Positions 1 to 8,590 of a stretch of 64,000 nt of DNA are shown piece after piece. The notes below the pieces were generated by a model that did not search any database, had not been told where the DNA came from, and saw only the letters and a program-made list of their open reading frames with translations. This DNA is from CAJQQK01 sp049116495 (lineage in GTDB: Bacteria; Pseudomonadota; Alphaproteobacteria; Rhizobiales; Hyphomicrobiaceae): contig JAGDYV010000026.1 in NCBI GenBank assembly GCA_049116495.1, positions 1 to 64,000 on the forward strand. Direction: 5' to 3'. A program made the position numbers and the translations under genes. Positions within the stretch are counted from its first letter, which is position 1, and each line of letters begins with the position of its first letter.

Positions 1-151
1 GTATTCATGCAGCTGACACCACGCACCTAAATTTATCAGATAATTTGTACAACACGCGAAATCGTTCGCAACTAACGCAAGGACAACATGTTGCAGCCAA
101 AGGGTGCGCCGCTCTGGCGGAAGTAATTATGCCCGAGACACTAATCCACTT

Positions 152-1135
152 TCAGACCTCAGCTGTCCGCTCTTCCAACACAAACGTAATCGGGAAGTGA
201 TCGGAATACCCGGTCCTATCAAAAGTTTTTGGCCTCGATGGCCGCCCAAACTTCTTGGGACGAGGGTACGTGCCGCTCGCAACCAACTCCTCGGGCTGAA
301 AGATGTCTACGCTTCCTTTTTTCACCTTGAAAATTGACCCGTTTTTCAAAATTCCTTTGGAGATCCAAAACTGATCCAGTAAGTTTGGCTGACTCCCGAA
401 ATAGTAAGTAGCAGCACGTTCCCCTGCAATCTCCCACATTAAGTTGTAGAAGTAGTCGATTTTCTTGGCATTCATAATTTTTCGTCGTTCCCGAGAGACT
501 TGGGCATACTCCCGTATCGAACGATCAAATGGTTCATCGTTGAAGTCGCCCATCGCGACAATGGCAGTGTCGTCTCCCATCTCTTCGACGATCCGTTTGT
601 GAAAATACGCTAACGTTTCACCGACCATCATCCGATATGGTTCGGTCTGATATTGTCCGCCGCTCCGTGACGGCCAATGGTTTCCAACGATCACTAAATC
701 TCTTCCAGATGTCGTCTTTAAGTTCACTTGGAATATATCTCTTGTTGCAGTTCGCTTTTGCACGAAGTGACTAAAGGTTTGGCCTGCAGCATACTTTTCG
801 CCATCATAAATTACTGCGACATCAATCCCACGATTGTCAGCTGTATCAGCGTGAGCAATCTTGTACTGTCTTCCGTTTGTCGGAAGAGCGTCGAGCAACT
901 TCTGAACAACAAGTTCACTCTCGATCTCGCAAATGCCGAGTATATCGGGCCCTGCGCCATCATTCATCTTTGTGATGATCTGGGTGAGCTGGCTAAGCTT
1001 TGCCGCCAACACAGATGATGTCCATCCCTTGAGCTCAGTCTTAAGCTGCCTTTGCAAATATTCTGGTCGGCTTGGCGAATTTGCGACATCAAACAAGTTT
1101 TCTAGGTTCCAAAACCCAAGAAAATGCTCTTCCAT
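152..1135 (-). CDS. Endonuclease/exonuclease/phosphatase (EEP) family protein
   Basis: The 327-residue product has the full EEP motif series: NLENLFD at residues 10-16, the metal-binding Glu in GICEIES near 70, GNHWPSRSG at 151-159, the Asp-Asn pair in GDFND at 196-200, and the catalytic SDHFP at 311-315. The family hydrolyses phosphodiester or phosphomonoester bonds with Mg2+. The substrate here (DNA, RNA, phospholipid or inositol phosphate) cannot be told from sequence. There is no signal peptide, so it is probably cytoplasmic. A GAGAGA box lies just upstream of the ATG. The gene stands alone, transcribed away from the DUF2235 gene to its right. Confidence 0.85.
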   Translation of the reverse strand: MEEHFLGFWNLENLFDVANSPSRPEYLQRQLKTELKGWTSSVLAAKLSQLTQIITKMNDGAGPDILGICEIESELVVQKLLDALPTNGRQYKIAHADTADNRGIDVAVIYDGEKYAAGQTFSHFVQKRTATRDIFQVNLKTTSGRDLVIVGNHWPSRSGGQYQTEPYRMMVGETLAYFHKRIVEEMGDDTAIVAMGDFNDEPFDRSIREYAQVSRERRKIMNAKKIDYFYNLMWEIAGERAATYYFGSQPNLLDQFWISKGILKNGSIFKVKKGSVDIFQPEELVASGTYPRPKKFGRPSRPKTFDRTGYSDHFPITFVLEERTAEV

Positions 1136-1502
1136 GTTATCTCTCTTTTTCGCATCTCGCGTTGCTGTATGACGTTTTGCACTCGTGGTAATTGCAATCT
1201 TTTTTGTGCAGGTATGTCATTTGCCTGACTGGCGAAATCTACCATACGAGACTTCGCAAGCAACTTGGTCGGCTGCGGCGTCGTTAAAAATTTGGAGCCG
1301 AGTGGTCCTCAACGAGCTGCCGATCGAAACAACCAAAATCTCTATATCTGTAGAGAGGCACATTCTGCGTCGAGGCCTGGCGCTAAAGAGAATGAGGCAC
1401 CGCATCGCGTCTGATATCGACACTGAACCTCGCGTTGCCCATAATGGCATCCCTGCCTCAACTTATGGAAGAAGGTGTCGACAAATCTAGAGGTTATTAA
1501 CT
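1136..1502. other. Intergenic region between divergent genes
   Basis: These 367 bases separate the divergent EEP and DUF2235 genes and must hold both promoters. I see no convincing gene or strong hairpin. Short open frames here have no recognisable domain. Confidence 0.5.
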
Positions 1503-2735
1503 ATGACGCTGAATCAGAAGAATATTGTGATCTGTTTGGATGGTACCGGGAATCAGATAGAAGATAACCTTTCCAACGTTCTGAAGTTGTACCGAGCCCT
1601 GGAAAAATCGGAGGAACAGCTCGTGTTCTATGATCAGGGTGTCGGTACTCTTGGACAGGTACTCACGTGGGGAAACACTTGGCAAAAAATGAAGAATCTC
1701 CTCGGCCTCGCATTTGGGTTGGGCTTGGACAAGAACGTATTGCAAGCGTACGAATTCATTGTTCGACACTATGAGGAACACGAAGTTGATGGCACCACAA
1801 GGCGAGATCAGATTTTCATTTTTGGCTTCAGTCGCGGCGCCCACACTGCTCGGGTCTTGGCGGGGCTTCTCTATCATGTCGGCATCATAAGACCCGAGCA
1901 GATTCATTTGTCGGGAGCAGCATTGACGGCGTATAAGCAATTCAGACCGTCGGTCGACGACGTCTCAGACAACGAAGCTGAGTATGAAGGTGCGGGGGCC
2001 AATTTTCGACGTGTGGCGGCCACTCGATATGCATCCGTTCAATTTCTTGGCGTGTGGGATACGGTGAGTTCTGTCTTCGTACCTAACGCCCACGGTATTT
2101 GGCCGCCCATTGTGCGAGAGAAGCTGCCTTATACGCAGGAAAATCCTGCAGTGCGAACATTCAGACATGCAATATCTGTTGACGAACGCCGTCGTATGTT
2201 TCGTGTCGACCACTGGCGACGCGATCAAATATTTAAACCGAACACTCACTCACAGGGGGATCCGGAACTACAGGATGCATCGGAGGTTTGGTTTGCTGGT
2301 TTCCACAGCGATGTAGGTGGTGGTCATGCACGACGTGATAGTGGTCTTTCTCAATTCCCCCTCATATGGATGTTGGAAGAGGCTAAGCATTCTGGTCTGA
2401 AGATATCGCAACGCATGGCGGATTATGTATCGGGGCAGAGGCTATGGTCCAGTACGACAAAGCACAAATACCCTGAGCCTGATGTAAGATCACCTGATCA
2501 TGCTTCGGCGAAGGGGCTATGGCGTTTCCTCGAATACATACCAAAGAGCGTCCGCTTTAGAGAGTGGCCGGCTCGCAAGCAGTTTCTTGGTTTCTATCTT
2601 CCGATGAGTGAACCTCGCCCGTTACCGGAAGGGGCAGTGCCACACCCGTCTCTTCTGAAGCGGATAAGAGTTGTTTCGGACTACAAACCTGAGAACGTTC
2701 CGATCGAAGTATGGAGTGACATTGACGACTGCTAG
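1503..2735 (+). CDS. DUF2235 alpha/beta-hydrolase (Tle1-like lipase fold)
   Basis: The 410-residue protein opens with the DUF2235 signature IVICLDGTGN (residues 8-17), has the nucleophile elbow GFSRG at 108-112 (Ser110) followed by AHTARVLAGL, a candidate acid in LGVWDTV near 186, and the late motif FHSDVGGGH around 265. DUF2235 proteins include type VI secretion phospholipase effectors (Tle1 group) and many standalone hydrolases of unknown substrate. No VgrG, PAAR or immunity gene is adjacent, so an effector role is not supported. AGAGG lies 9 nt before the ATG. The pentapeptide-repeat gene follows after about 200 bases on the same strand. Confidence 0.85.
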   Translation: MTLNQKNIVICLDGTGNQIEDNLSNVLKLYRALEKSEEQLVFYDQGVGTLGQVLTWGNTWQKMKNLLGLAFGLGLDKNVLQAYEFIVRHYEEHEVDGTTRRDQIFIFGFSRGAHTARVLAGLLYHVGIIRPEQIHLSGAALTAYKQFRPSVDDVSDNEAEYEGAGANFRRVAATRYASVQFLGVWDTVSSVFVPNAHGIWPPIVREKLPYTQENPAVRTFRHAISVDERRRMFRVDHWRRDQIFKPNTHSQGDPELQDASEVWFAGFHSDVGGGHARRDSGLSQFPLIWMLEEAKHSGLKISQRMADYVSGQRLWSSTTKHKYPEPDVRSPDHASAKGLWRFLEYIPKSVRFREWPARKQFLGFYLPMSEPRPLPEGAVPHPSLLKRIRVVSDYKPENVPIEVWSDIDDC

Positions 2736-2942
2736 CTAAATACCTAACCGCCTGGTTGCCAGTTGAGCGCTTACGGACTCGTTCAAATCCGCAGCTTGGT
2801 CCTGGGCAAGCTAGTCTTAGTACTGGGTCGTCTGCGGGTTGTCATATCCAAACAATGCCGCCGATGAGTATCCACATCCTAATGGATCGTCATTTCTCGA
2901 GCTTGATCCGGTGATGCAACGTATCTTGGGTTTGTCAGATTC

Positions 2943-4166
2943 ATGCTGTGGGTACGCCGAGATGGAGAATTACGTTTGAAAGACCGTAGCGATGTCATTT
3001 TTCTCACTGTCGCACTGACTCTGACGGCCGGTGTGCCTATTGCACTATTTACTGTCTACTATTTCGCCGACAGCATCATCTTTGTCGCTGCCATCAACCT
3101 ACTAATCTTGGCCTGCGTTGCCACGCTTGGAATCCTCATCGCGCGGCACAAAGATCAAATTCTGGCGGCCTTGCTGCAGCGCACTTCACGATATGCCAGA
3201 GACCTCAGCAATCCATTCGGGCAATCAGTCCAAGCCTATGTAGAAGGTGATCTTGAACAAGGACGTCAGCAACTTGATCGGTTCTTCCAGGGTCTTGTTA
3301 GTCACTACGCGTGGCTCCAAACTCGACGATGGATAATTACGAGTGCCGTTGGCTTGCTGCTCGGATTCGCCGGTTTGATTGGTTCGGCCCTCCTAAAACA
3401 GCAAAATGATCTACTTGCAAAGCAACTCCAGTTCTTTAGTCAACAAATTGCCGCACAACGGAGTCAAATTGAGTTGCAGCAAGATGTCGCGAACCAGTCT
3501 GTGCGCAGTCAAGCCATCCTGCGCATCTACGGCCCCGCCCAAGGCACAACGCCCCGCGTAAAGTCTGAGGCCGTGCGCTCATTGATTGCCGTCGAACGGG
3601 TACGCATTGCCCAAGGCAACAATTCCCTGCCAACTCGCTACATCAATCTTCACAACGCCGAGCTGGAAGCAGCCTGGCTTGACAGCGCCGACTTGCAAAA
3701 GGTTAGCTTTCGGGCCAGCAAACTGCGGCGCGCAAACTTTAACTCTGCTAATGTCGGAGAGTCAGTATTTCGTTTTGCCAAACTACAAAAAGCTACGTTT
3801 ATCGGCGCCAATGCCAATGGCACCCACTTTATGTTTTCTAGCGCTCGCGACAGCGTGTTTTCCAACGCGGACCTCAGTGATGCAAACATTAATCAGACCG
3901 ATCTACACGGAGCGCTACTGAACAATATCAACGTGAAGGGCGCGACCCTACACAACGTCAATCTTGAAAACGCCAACCTTGACAACATCCGGAATTGGAA
4001 AGAAATAAATTCAATCGAAGGCACGAACATCCATGGCGTGCGCAATGCACCGGAAGGTTTTAAAGCTTGGGCCCTAAAGAATGGAGCCATCGATCAAGCC
4101 GGTGCTCTAAGTGACCTAGACCAAAGGGCAAAAGCGATGCAATCGACAGAGGAAACAGCCCAATAG
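2943..4166 (+). CDS. Membrane-anchored pentapeptide-repeat protein
   Basis: The N-terminus carries two hydrophobic segments (about residues 18-66) and a third near 130-150, followed by a Gln-rich, probably coiled-coil stretch. The C-terminal third (about 240-350) is a run of A(D/N)LxX-type pentapeptides such as SADLQ, RANFN, GANAN, NADLS, GALLN and NANLD, which fold as a right-handed quadrilateral beta-helix. Function of such membrane versions is unknown. Start is uncertain: the ATG at 2943 has little ribosome-binding sequence, whereas a TTG at 2976 has GGAG 8 nt upstream and would remove only 11 residues. It is co-oriented with the DUF2235 gene. Confidence 0.8.
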   Translation: MLWVRRDGELRLKDRSDVIFLTVALTLTAGVPIALFTVYYFADSIIFVAAINLLILACVATLGILIARHKDQILAALLQRTSRYARDLSNPFGQSVQAYVEGDLEQGRQQLDRFFQGLVSHYAWLQTRRWIITSAVGLLLGFAGLIGSALLKQQNDLLAKQLQFFSQQIAAQRSQIELQQDVANQSVRSQAILRIYGPAQGTTPRVKSEAVRSLIAVERVRIAQGNNSLPTRYINLHNAELEAAWLDSADLQKVSFRASKLRRANFNSANVGESVFRFAKLQKATFIGANANGTHFMFSSARDSVFSNADLSDANINQTDLHGALLNNINVKGATLHNVNLENANLDNIRNWKEINSIEGTNIHGVRNAPEGFKAWALKNGAIDQAGALSDLDQRAKAMQSTEETAQ

Positions 4167-4451
4167 GCTGCAGCAATTGTAAGCTGTAATTGATGGTCGC
4201 CCCAGACATCTACTACCGTCCATAGGCTGAAGGGAATTGGCGCTATGAAATGTAGTGCCGATTTCCTCAATCGAGCGGCTACCGCTTAGATGCGCAGGGA
4301 ACGACAGATGTCAGCGAGCTGATCGGCATCTTGATCTGACGGTTGTGCACGGCACTGCACACCAGGCGGCCCAACCCTTTGGCCTGACACCAGATTGTAG
4401 CCACTTCATTATCGGTGAAAGTTGATTTTATGAGTTTAGAGACGCGTTTTG

Positions 4452-5513
4452 TCATGTTGGCGAGGCATGCATAAGGCGGATTTGCTGGACATCATGCTGA
4501 AACTGGCCCGTCAACCAATCGTCGTACATCCTAGCGGCATTCGCTTCTGAGATTTGCCGCCTTTCCACTTGTCCAATTACATGCGCACACAAAACGCCGC
4601 TCATCATCGCACGCAGCACCCCATGAGATGAGGACGGATCCAGCAACACTGCGGCGTCGCCGGTAAGAAAATATCCAGGCCCCGCAACAGCTTGGCTGAT
4701 CCTCCATGTCATGTCGATCCCAGGTAGTGTCTTATCGCTTTCAGGACTATTGGCAGCGCCGCGATCGGTCGTCTCATGCTCGACAAGATTTCGCAGCCGC
4801 GCCCACGCAACACGACCGTCTGCGAGCGGCGCCTGCCAGTACCAGCCATCAATGCAGGTCTGGAACACAGGGTTCGTATCAGGAAGCCTTGCGTTCCTGC
4901 ACCAACCGTAGGTCACCACTTTGGGAGCCGAGACATAGTCGACAGCGGTCCCCAGTGCGTTGGCCAGCCAGGACGAACGACCCGTTGAATCCACCACCCA
5001 TGGCGTCCGAAACCGTATGCCTTGATCGGTTTCAAGCACGTTGCCGTCTCCGCCGCGGCCAATTGATACTACCCGATGGCCCAGGATGAGTTCTGCTCCC
5101 CGATCGCGAACGGTGTCCCAGAGGATTTGCGTCAGCTTTATGCGCTCGGCCTGAAAGCCGAGCCATGGCCCCGTTTCATCAGAACCGTAGGCGGCAAACT
5201 CGCGTCGCCCGGCGCTTTCGTACCAGATCCCGGCGTGACGGTGAAAACCGGCATTGCGCACCGCACCGGCAATGCCCAGCTGCTCGAAGATGACCTCAAT
5301 GCCGGGATGCAGCGTCTCGCCCGGTGTCGGGCGCGGCACGCGATGCGCTTCGACGATGGTGACGCTGAGGCCGAGTTGGCGTGCCCGCAGCGCCGTTGCA
5401 CACCCTGCCGGACCGGCGCCGATGATGAGGAGGTGGGGGTGAGCTTTGATTCCAAGATGTGCGACAGCCGAGAACGCGTCGGCGGGCCAATCCGTTTCGG
5501 TATGATTACCCAC
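4452..5513 (-). CDS. FAD-dependent oxidoreductase (LodB/QhpG or halogenase-like)
   Basis: A Rossmann FAD-binding motif, LLIIGAGPAGCATALRA, lies near the N-terminus, followed by PGETLHPG, the second FAD motif VVDSTGRSSWLA mid-protein, and GYFLTGDAAVLLDPSSSHG near the end. This is the group of flavoproteins that includes tryptophan halogenases, geranylgeranyl reductases and the LodB/QhpG maturation enzymes that hydroxylate a peptidyl tryptophan. The gene begins at the stop of the large gene upstream: a GTG at 5513 sits 6 nt past that stop with GAG upstream, while a TTG at 5540 would overlap it. That coupling suggests it acts on, or together with, the upstream product. The substrate is inferred, not shown. 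Confidence 0.7.
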   Translation of the reverse strand: MGNHTETDWPADAFSAVAHLGIKAHPHLLIIGAGPAGCATALRARQLGLSVTIVEAHRVPRPTPGETLHPGIEVIFEQLGIAGAVRNAGFHRHAGIWYESAGRREFAAYGSDETGPWLGFQAERIKLTQILWDTVRDRGAELILGHRVVSIGRGGDGNVLETDQGIRFRTPWVVDSTGRSSWLANALGTAVDYVSAPKVVTYGWCRNARLPDTNPVFQTCIDGWYWQAPLADGRVAWARLRNLVEHETTDRGAANSPESDKTLPGIDMTWRISQAVAGPGYFLTGDAAVLLDPSSSHGVLRAMMSGVLCAHVIGQVERRQISEANAARMYDDWLTGQFQHDVQQIRLMHASPT

Positions 5514-5518
5514 GTTGC

Positions 5519-7894
5519 TTACTCGTCTGGCAGCCGCCAAGGCCCAATTTGCGTGGAGCCGTCTCCTATGCGATCGCGTCTGAGAATGTGCTCGTTAGTC
5601 CCGATCAAAAGTTTGGACATGATGGGAACCGAAAAGTCCAGCTCATGTGTACTTGGCGCGGCCAATTCGTCAAAGTTTTCGAATACTTCGAACCGATAGA
5701 CCGGACCAGTTAGAAACACACCGACTGAATCCTGTGCTTCCTTGAGCTCGCTGTTATCAGACTCAATCTTACGGAACGATAGGATGTGGAGCTTGTTTTT
5801 ATCGCTACCCCGAAGCTTGAAGACTCGATAGAGACGCAGGGTCGCAAGAATACGATTAGTATACTCATGAAAACCCACCTTTTGCGTCTCAGCAATCGAA
5901 AATCGTCCTTCCAATGCATTGAGCGTATAGTCGGCGAACGGATAAGAAGAATAACGCACGACGGTTTTTTCAGCATCTTCGCTGATGATCCTCGGGCCGC
6001 GCACACCATCCCATGGTGTAAACCCTGCCTCGGCACCATTTTCCCGGTCTGTTAAAGGACTGACGCTGCCGGCTGAAAAATCGACCTGTATATAACTCCG
6101 CGTCGTATCAGGCGCCGCGGCGGGCCAGAAGGTGCTGAGTGCGGCGCAGAGCTTGGCATCTTCTGGAAAAGGAGTCCCAAGCCCGTAGGATGAGAAATGA
6201 AGTTCCTCGTCATCTGTAATATCGGCGCTGACATCCCAACCAGGCGCGAAGACACCGGCAGCAGCATCAGGCAAAACCGCATGACGCAGCGTCGACGGCG
6301 TATCCAGTTTAGACTTGCGGAAGTCAATGCGTTGCAGCGGCGTTATGACTGCCGTCACTGCGTTATCCGCTGCAGAAAAGCCCGCTCCGCTCAAGCGGAC
6401 ATTTGGGGCAAAAGGAATGTCTGACAATGGTCTAGGTTCTGCTCGCCAGAGTTCCCAATCAGGACTGTTAACCAGGTTTTGATGCCACTCTGGCAGCGTT
6501 TCAAGAACCTCTGGATCCCTTGCGTTTTGCCACCACTCAAATACGGCACGCTGATTGACACCTGGATAAAAGTCAGGTGCAGCAACGAGTGAGTAGGCAG
6601 GCAAATTTTCCGAAACAGATAGGCCCGAAACAACCGATTTTATCCATCCGTCGGCAGTCGAATCAGTAATATTCAGAGCCCGATAGTTTCCAGCTGTTGC
6701 CTTTGTAATTGCCGTTGCGGCATTGCCGAAGTACCTGACGCTGTCATCCTGTTCTTCAAATCGGATATGAGCATACTCGGGCCAAGGCCGGACAGGAACA
6801 TTCGGTTCGTCTATGCCTAATGTCGGTGAGAAAGCACTGTAATAGCCGCCGCCGTTCATCGGCGGCGAATTGAACGTGAGATTGGCATTGTCGAAACTCG
6901 CGCGACTGGCCAACGCCTGTGGCACCGGATTGAGTTGTCCACTGCCACCTGTTTGCAGACTAACAAAATCGGCCAAACCATGTTCGATTATGAAAGGTGA
7001 TTGCTGCCGATCAGCATCGCTGAAACCGGTCGGATGGCCCGTGTCGTCAAGATGTTTATGGAGACGCTCGATTTTTCTATTTTGATGTCGAAAACTGAGC
7101 TCCAGATCGATACTTGCACCCTTGATGCAATCATCGCCATTGAACAGTTTGTGCACCGGAACCCAGAACTGCCGCTCGTCGTCATCTGACGCGCGAGCCG
7201 GACCAAAGCGATTCGGTGTCGATGGCGCGCGCGCGGCAATCCAGGTACTGTAACGGCAAGGAAGGACCCGAATAGTGTTGATCAAATCTCCTTCCGCGAA
7301 AGGAGTAAATCCTCTGTAACGTCCAATGTAGGCAGCTGACGCATTCCCTACTCGCGCTACACCAGTGCGGGACAAACAGAGATCAGCAAACCGCTGATGT
7401 GGCGTCTCGCCCGCTGGTCGATATTCGATGGCGTATACCGCCACCGCAAGCTCTACATTGCTTGCGCTCACATCAAGCAATCGCGCAGCAGCCGATTTAA
7501 GTTGGTTCAGCGTTTTGTTTGCCAGGCTGAAAATATAATTCTCAATGATATCGAGCTCAGCGAGAGTCGGGAACTCGCTTATGGGCGAGCCCAGTGATGC
7601 CGGCCCCATAGCGTCGCCTGGAACCAAAAGCACGTTCGGCGAAGCATATCCGTGATACAGTAGACTTCTTGCGGCATTGCCGGCCTCGATGCCTTTTTTG
7701 CCATCAGGAGCAAAATCCTCGAAGCCCGGCCAGCCACGGTCAATATCGTTCTGCTTTATCGTTTTAGATAGTTCGGTGGCAAGGTCGTCCGCCGCAATAT
7801 CCAGTTTGCCGTTAGTCACAGCCAAAAATAAATCCCGCCAGCCGTGCGGCGCCAGACGATCGCAGATTTCTTTGACCTCATCGATCAATGCCAT
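5519..7894 (-). CDS. Large protein of uncertain family, possible LodA-like oxidase
   Basis: The product has 791 residues, no signal peptide and no membrane segment. I do not recognise it with certainty. Features seen are GVARVGNAS at 178-186, FWVPVHKLF at 243-251, DFYPGVNQRAVFEWW at 441-455, FAPGWDVS at 549-556, DAKLC at 579-583, STFWPAAAPD at 587-596 and FTPWDG at 625-630. The D-x3-C spacing (D579/C583) with nearby Trp residues (W590, W628) recalls the cysteine tryptophylquinone sites of LodA-type amino-acid oxidases, whose partners are flavoproteins like the gene directly downstream. The length is in the LodA range. The assignment rests mainly on context and could be wrong. It is probably co-transcribed with the flavoprotein. 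Confidence 0.4.
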   Translation of the reverse strand: MALIDEVKEICDRLAPHGWRDLFLAVTNGKLDIAADDLATELSKTIKQNDIDRGWPGFEDFAPDGKKGIEAGNAARSLLYHGYASPNVLLVPGDAMGPASLGSPISEFPTLAELDIIENYIFSLANKTLNQLKSAAARLLDVSASNVELAVAVYAIEYRPAGETPHQRFADLCLSRTGVARVGNASAAYIGRYRGFTPFAEGDLINTIRVLPCRYSTWIAARAPSTPNRFGPARASDDDERQFWVPVHKLFNGDDCIKGASIDLELSFRHQNRKIERLHKHLDDTGHPTGFSDADRQQSPFIIEHGLADFVSLQTGGSGQLNPVPQALASRASFDNANLTFNSPPMNGGGYYSAFSPTLGIDEPNVPVRPWPEYAHIRFEEQDDSVRYFGNAATAITKATAGNYRALNITDSTADGWIKSVVSGLSVSENLPAYSLVAAPDFYPGVNQRAVFEWWQNARDPEVLETLPEWHQNLVNSPDWELWRAEPRPLSDIPFAPNVRLSGAGFSAADNAVTAVITPLQRIDFRKSKLDTPSTLRHAVLPDAAAGVFAPGWDVSADITDDEELHFSSYGLGTPFPEDAKLCAALSTFWPAAAPDTTRSYIQVDFSAGSVSPLTDRENGAEAGFTPWDGVRGPRIISEDAEKTVVRYSSYPFADYTLNALEGRFSIAETQKVGFHEYTNRILATLRLYRVFKLRGSDKNKLHILSFRKIESDNSELKEAQDSVGVFLTGPVYRFEVFENFDELAAPSTHELDFSVPIMSKLLIGTNEHILRRDRIGDGSTQIGPWRLPDE

Positions 7895-7987
7895 TGTTCA
7901 ATCTCCATTTTTCCAAACTATTCGCTCAACCAGATCCCATTTTTTCTCTACTACGCGGCGGCTTCCCCTTCAGGCCAAAGGCTTCTG

Positions 7988-8464
7988 TTAGCCGCCGGTC
8001 GCGGACTCGCTGGCTGCTCTTCCACCGGCTGCTGGCGTAAGCGGAGATGCAGCGGCGGGTGGAGTTGGTGGATCAGGTTGTCGTTTGGGTGAAAGCTGGT
8101 TAACGGCATAGGGAAAGAAGAACGCCGCCGCCGCAATAAAGAACTTCCATAACTGACCGATCGCGTCGCCGACCGTGGTCAGGTTCTGGCCGAGCGCCGA
8201 TAGTACCCAAAAGCCGAGTGCGGAGAAGAACGCAGCGAACCCGATTGCTCCGATAGCACCTGCTACCCGACTGAAACTCATGCGTAGTCCGGCATCCGTT
8301 TTTTCGCAAAGCACTTCAGCAATCATCGGGGCGTCATCGTCGTACCCCTTGCGGCTGCCACTCAGCGCCTGCAACAAAACACGAAAGCCAATGAAGAGGA
8401 TGACTATGGCAACAAACGGTGGCAGGACTGCTCCGATCCAACCGGATATAGCGACAGGTGTCAT
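7988..8464 (-). CDS. Small membrane protein of unknown function
   Basis: The 158-residue product has three hydrophobic segments: about residues 7-32, about 65-90 and about 105-120. A polar Pro/Ala-rich tail (about 125-158) contains TPPAAASPLTP. The segment between the first two helices includes VLCEKTDAGLRMSF. No family is recognised. It lies between the haem peroxidase and the large 791-residue gene on the same strand, with short gaps, so it is probably part of that operon. A broken paralogue lies at 21750-22151, on the far side of the haloperoxidase gene. Confidence 0.6.
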   Translation of the reverse strand: MTPVAISGWIGAVLPPFVAIVILFIGFRVLLQALSGSRKGYDDDAPMIAEVLCEKTDAGLRMSFSRVAGAIGAIGFAAFFSALGFWVLSALGQNLTTVGDAIGQLWKFFIAAAAFFFPYAVNQLSPKRQPDPPTPPAAASPLTPAAGGRAASESATGG

Positions 8465-8590
8465 AAGGTCGTCCTGAAACGTTGTTAATATAGACTTCGC
8501 ACTTGGAATCTTCAGTTACAGAATTGCGGTTGAGGTGCTGGCCCGTTTAAGAACGCTGGCCGGCCAGCCAACGTTCTATTTTAAAGAATC

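Noticed and set aside
1503..4166. DUF2235 and pentapeptide genes as a type VI effector-immunity pair
   Set aside because: No VgrG, PAAR, Tap or T6SS gene is near, and the pentapeptide protein is not a known immunity type.
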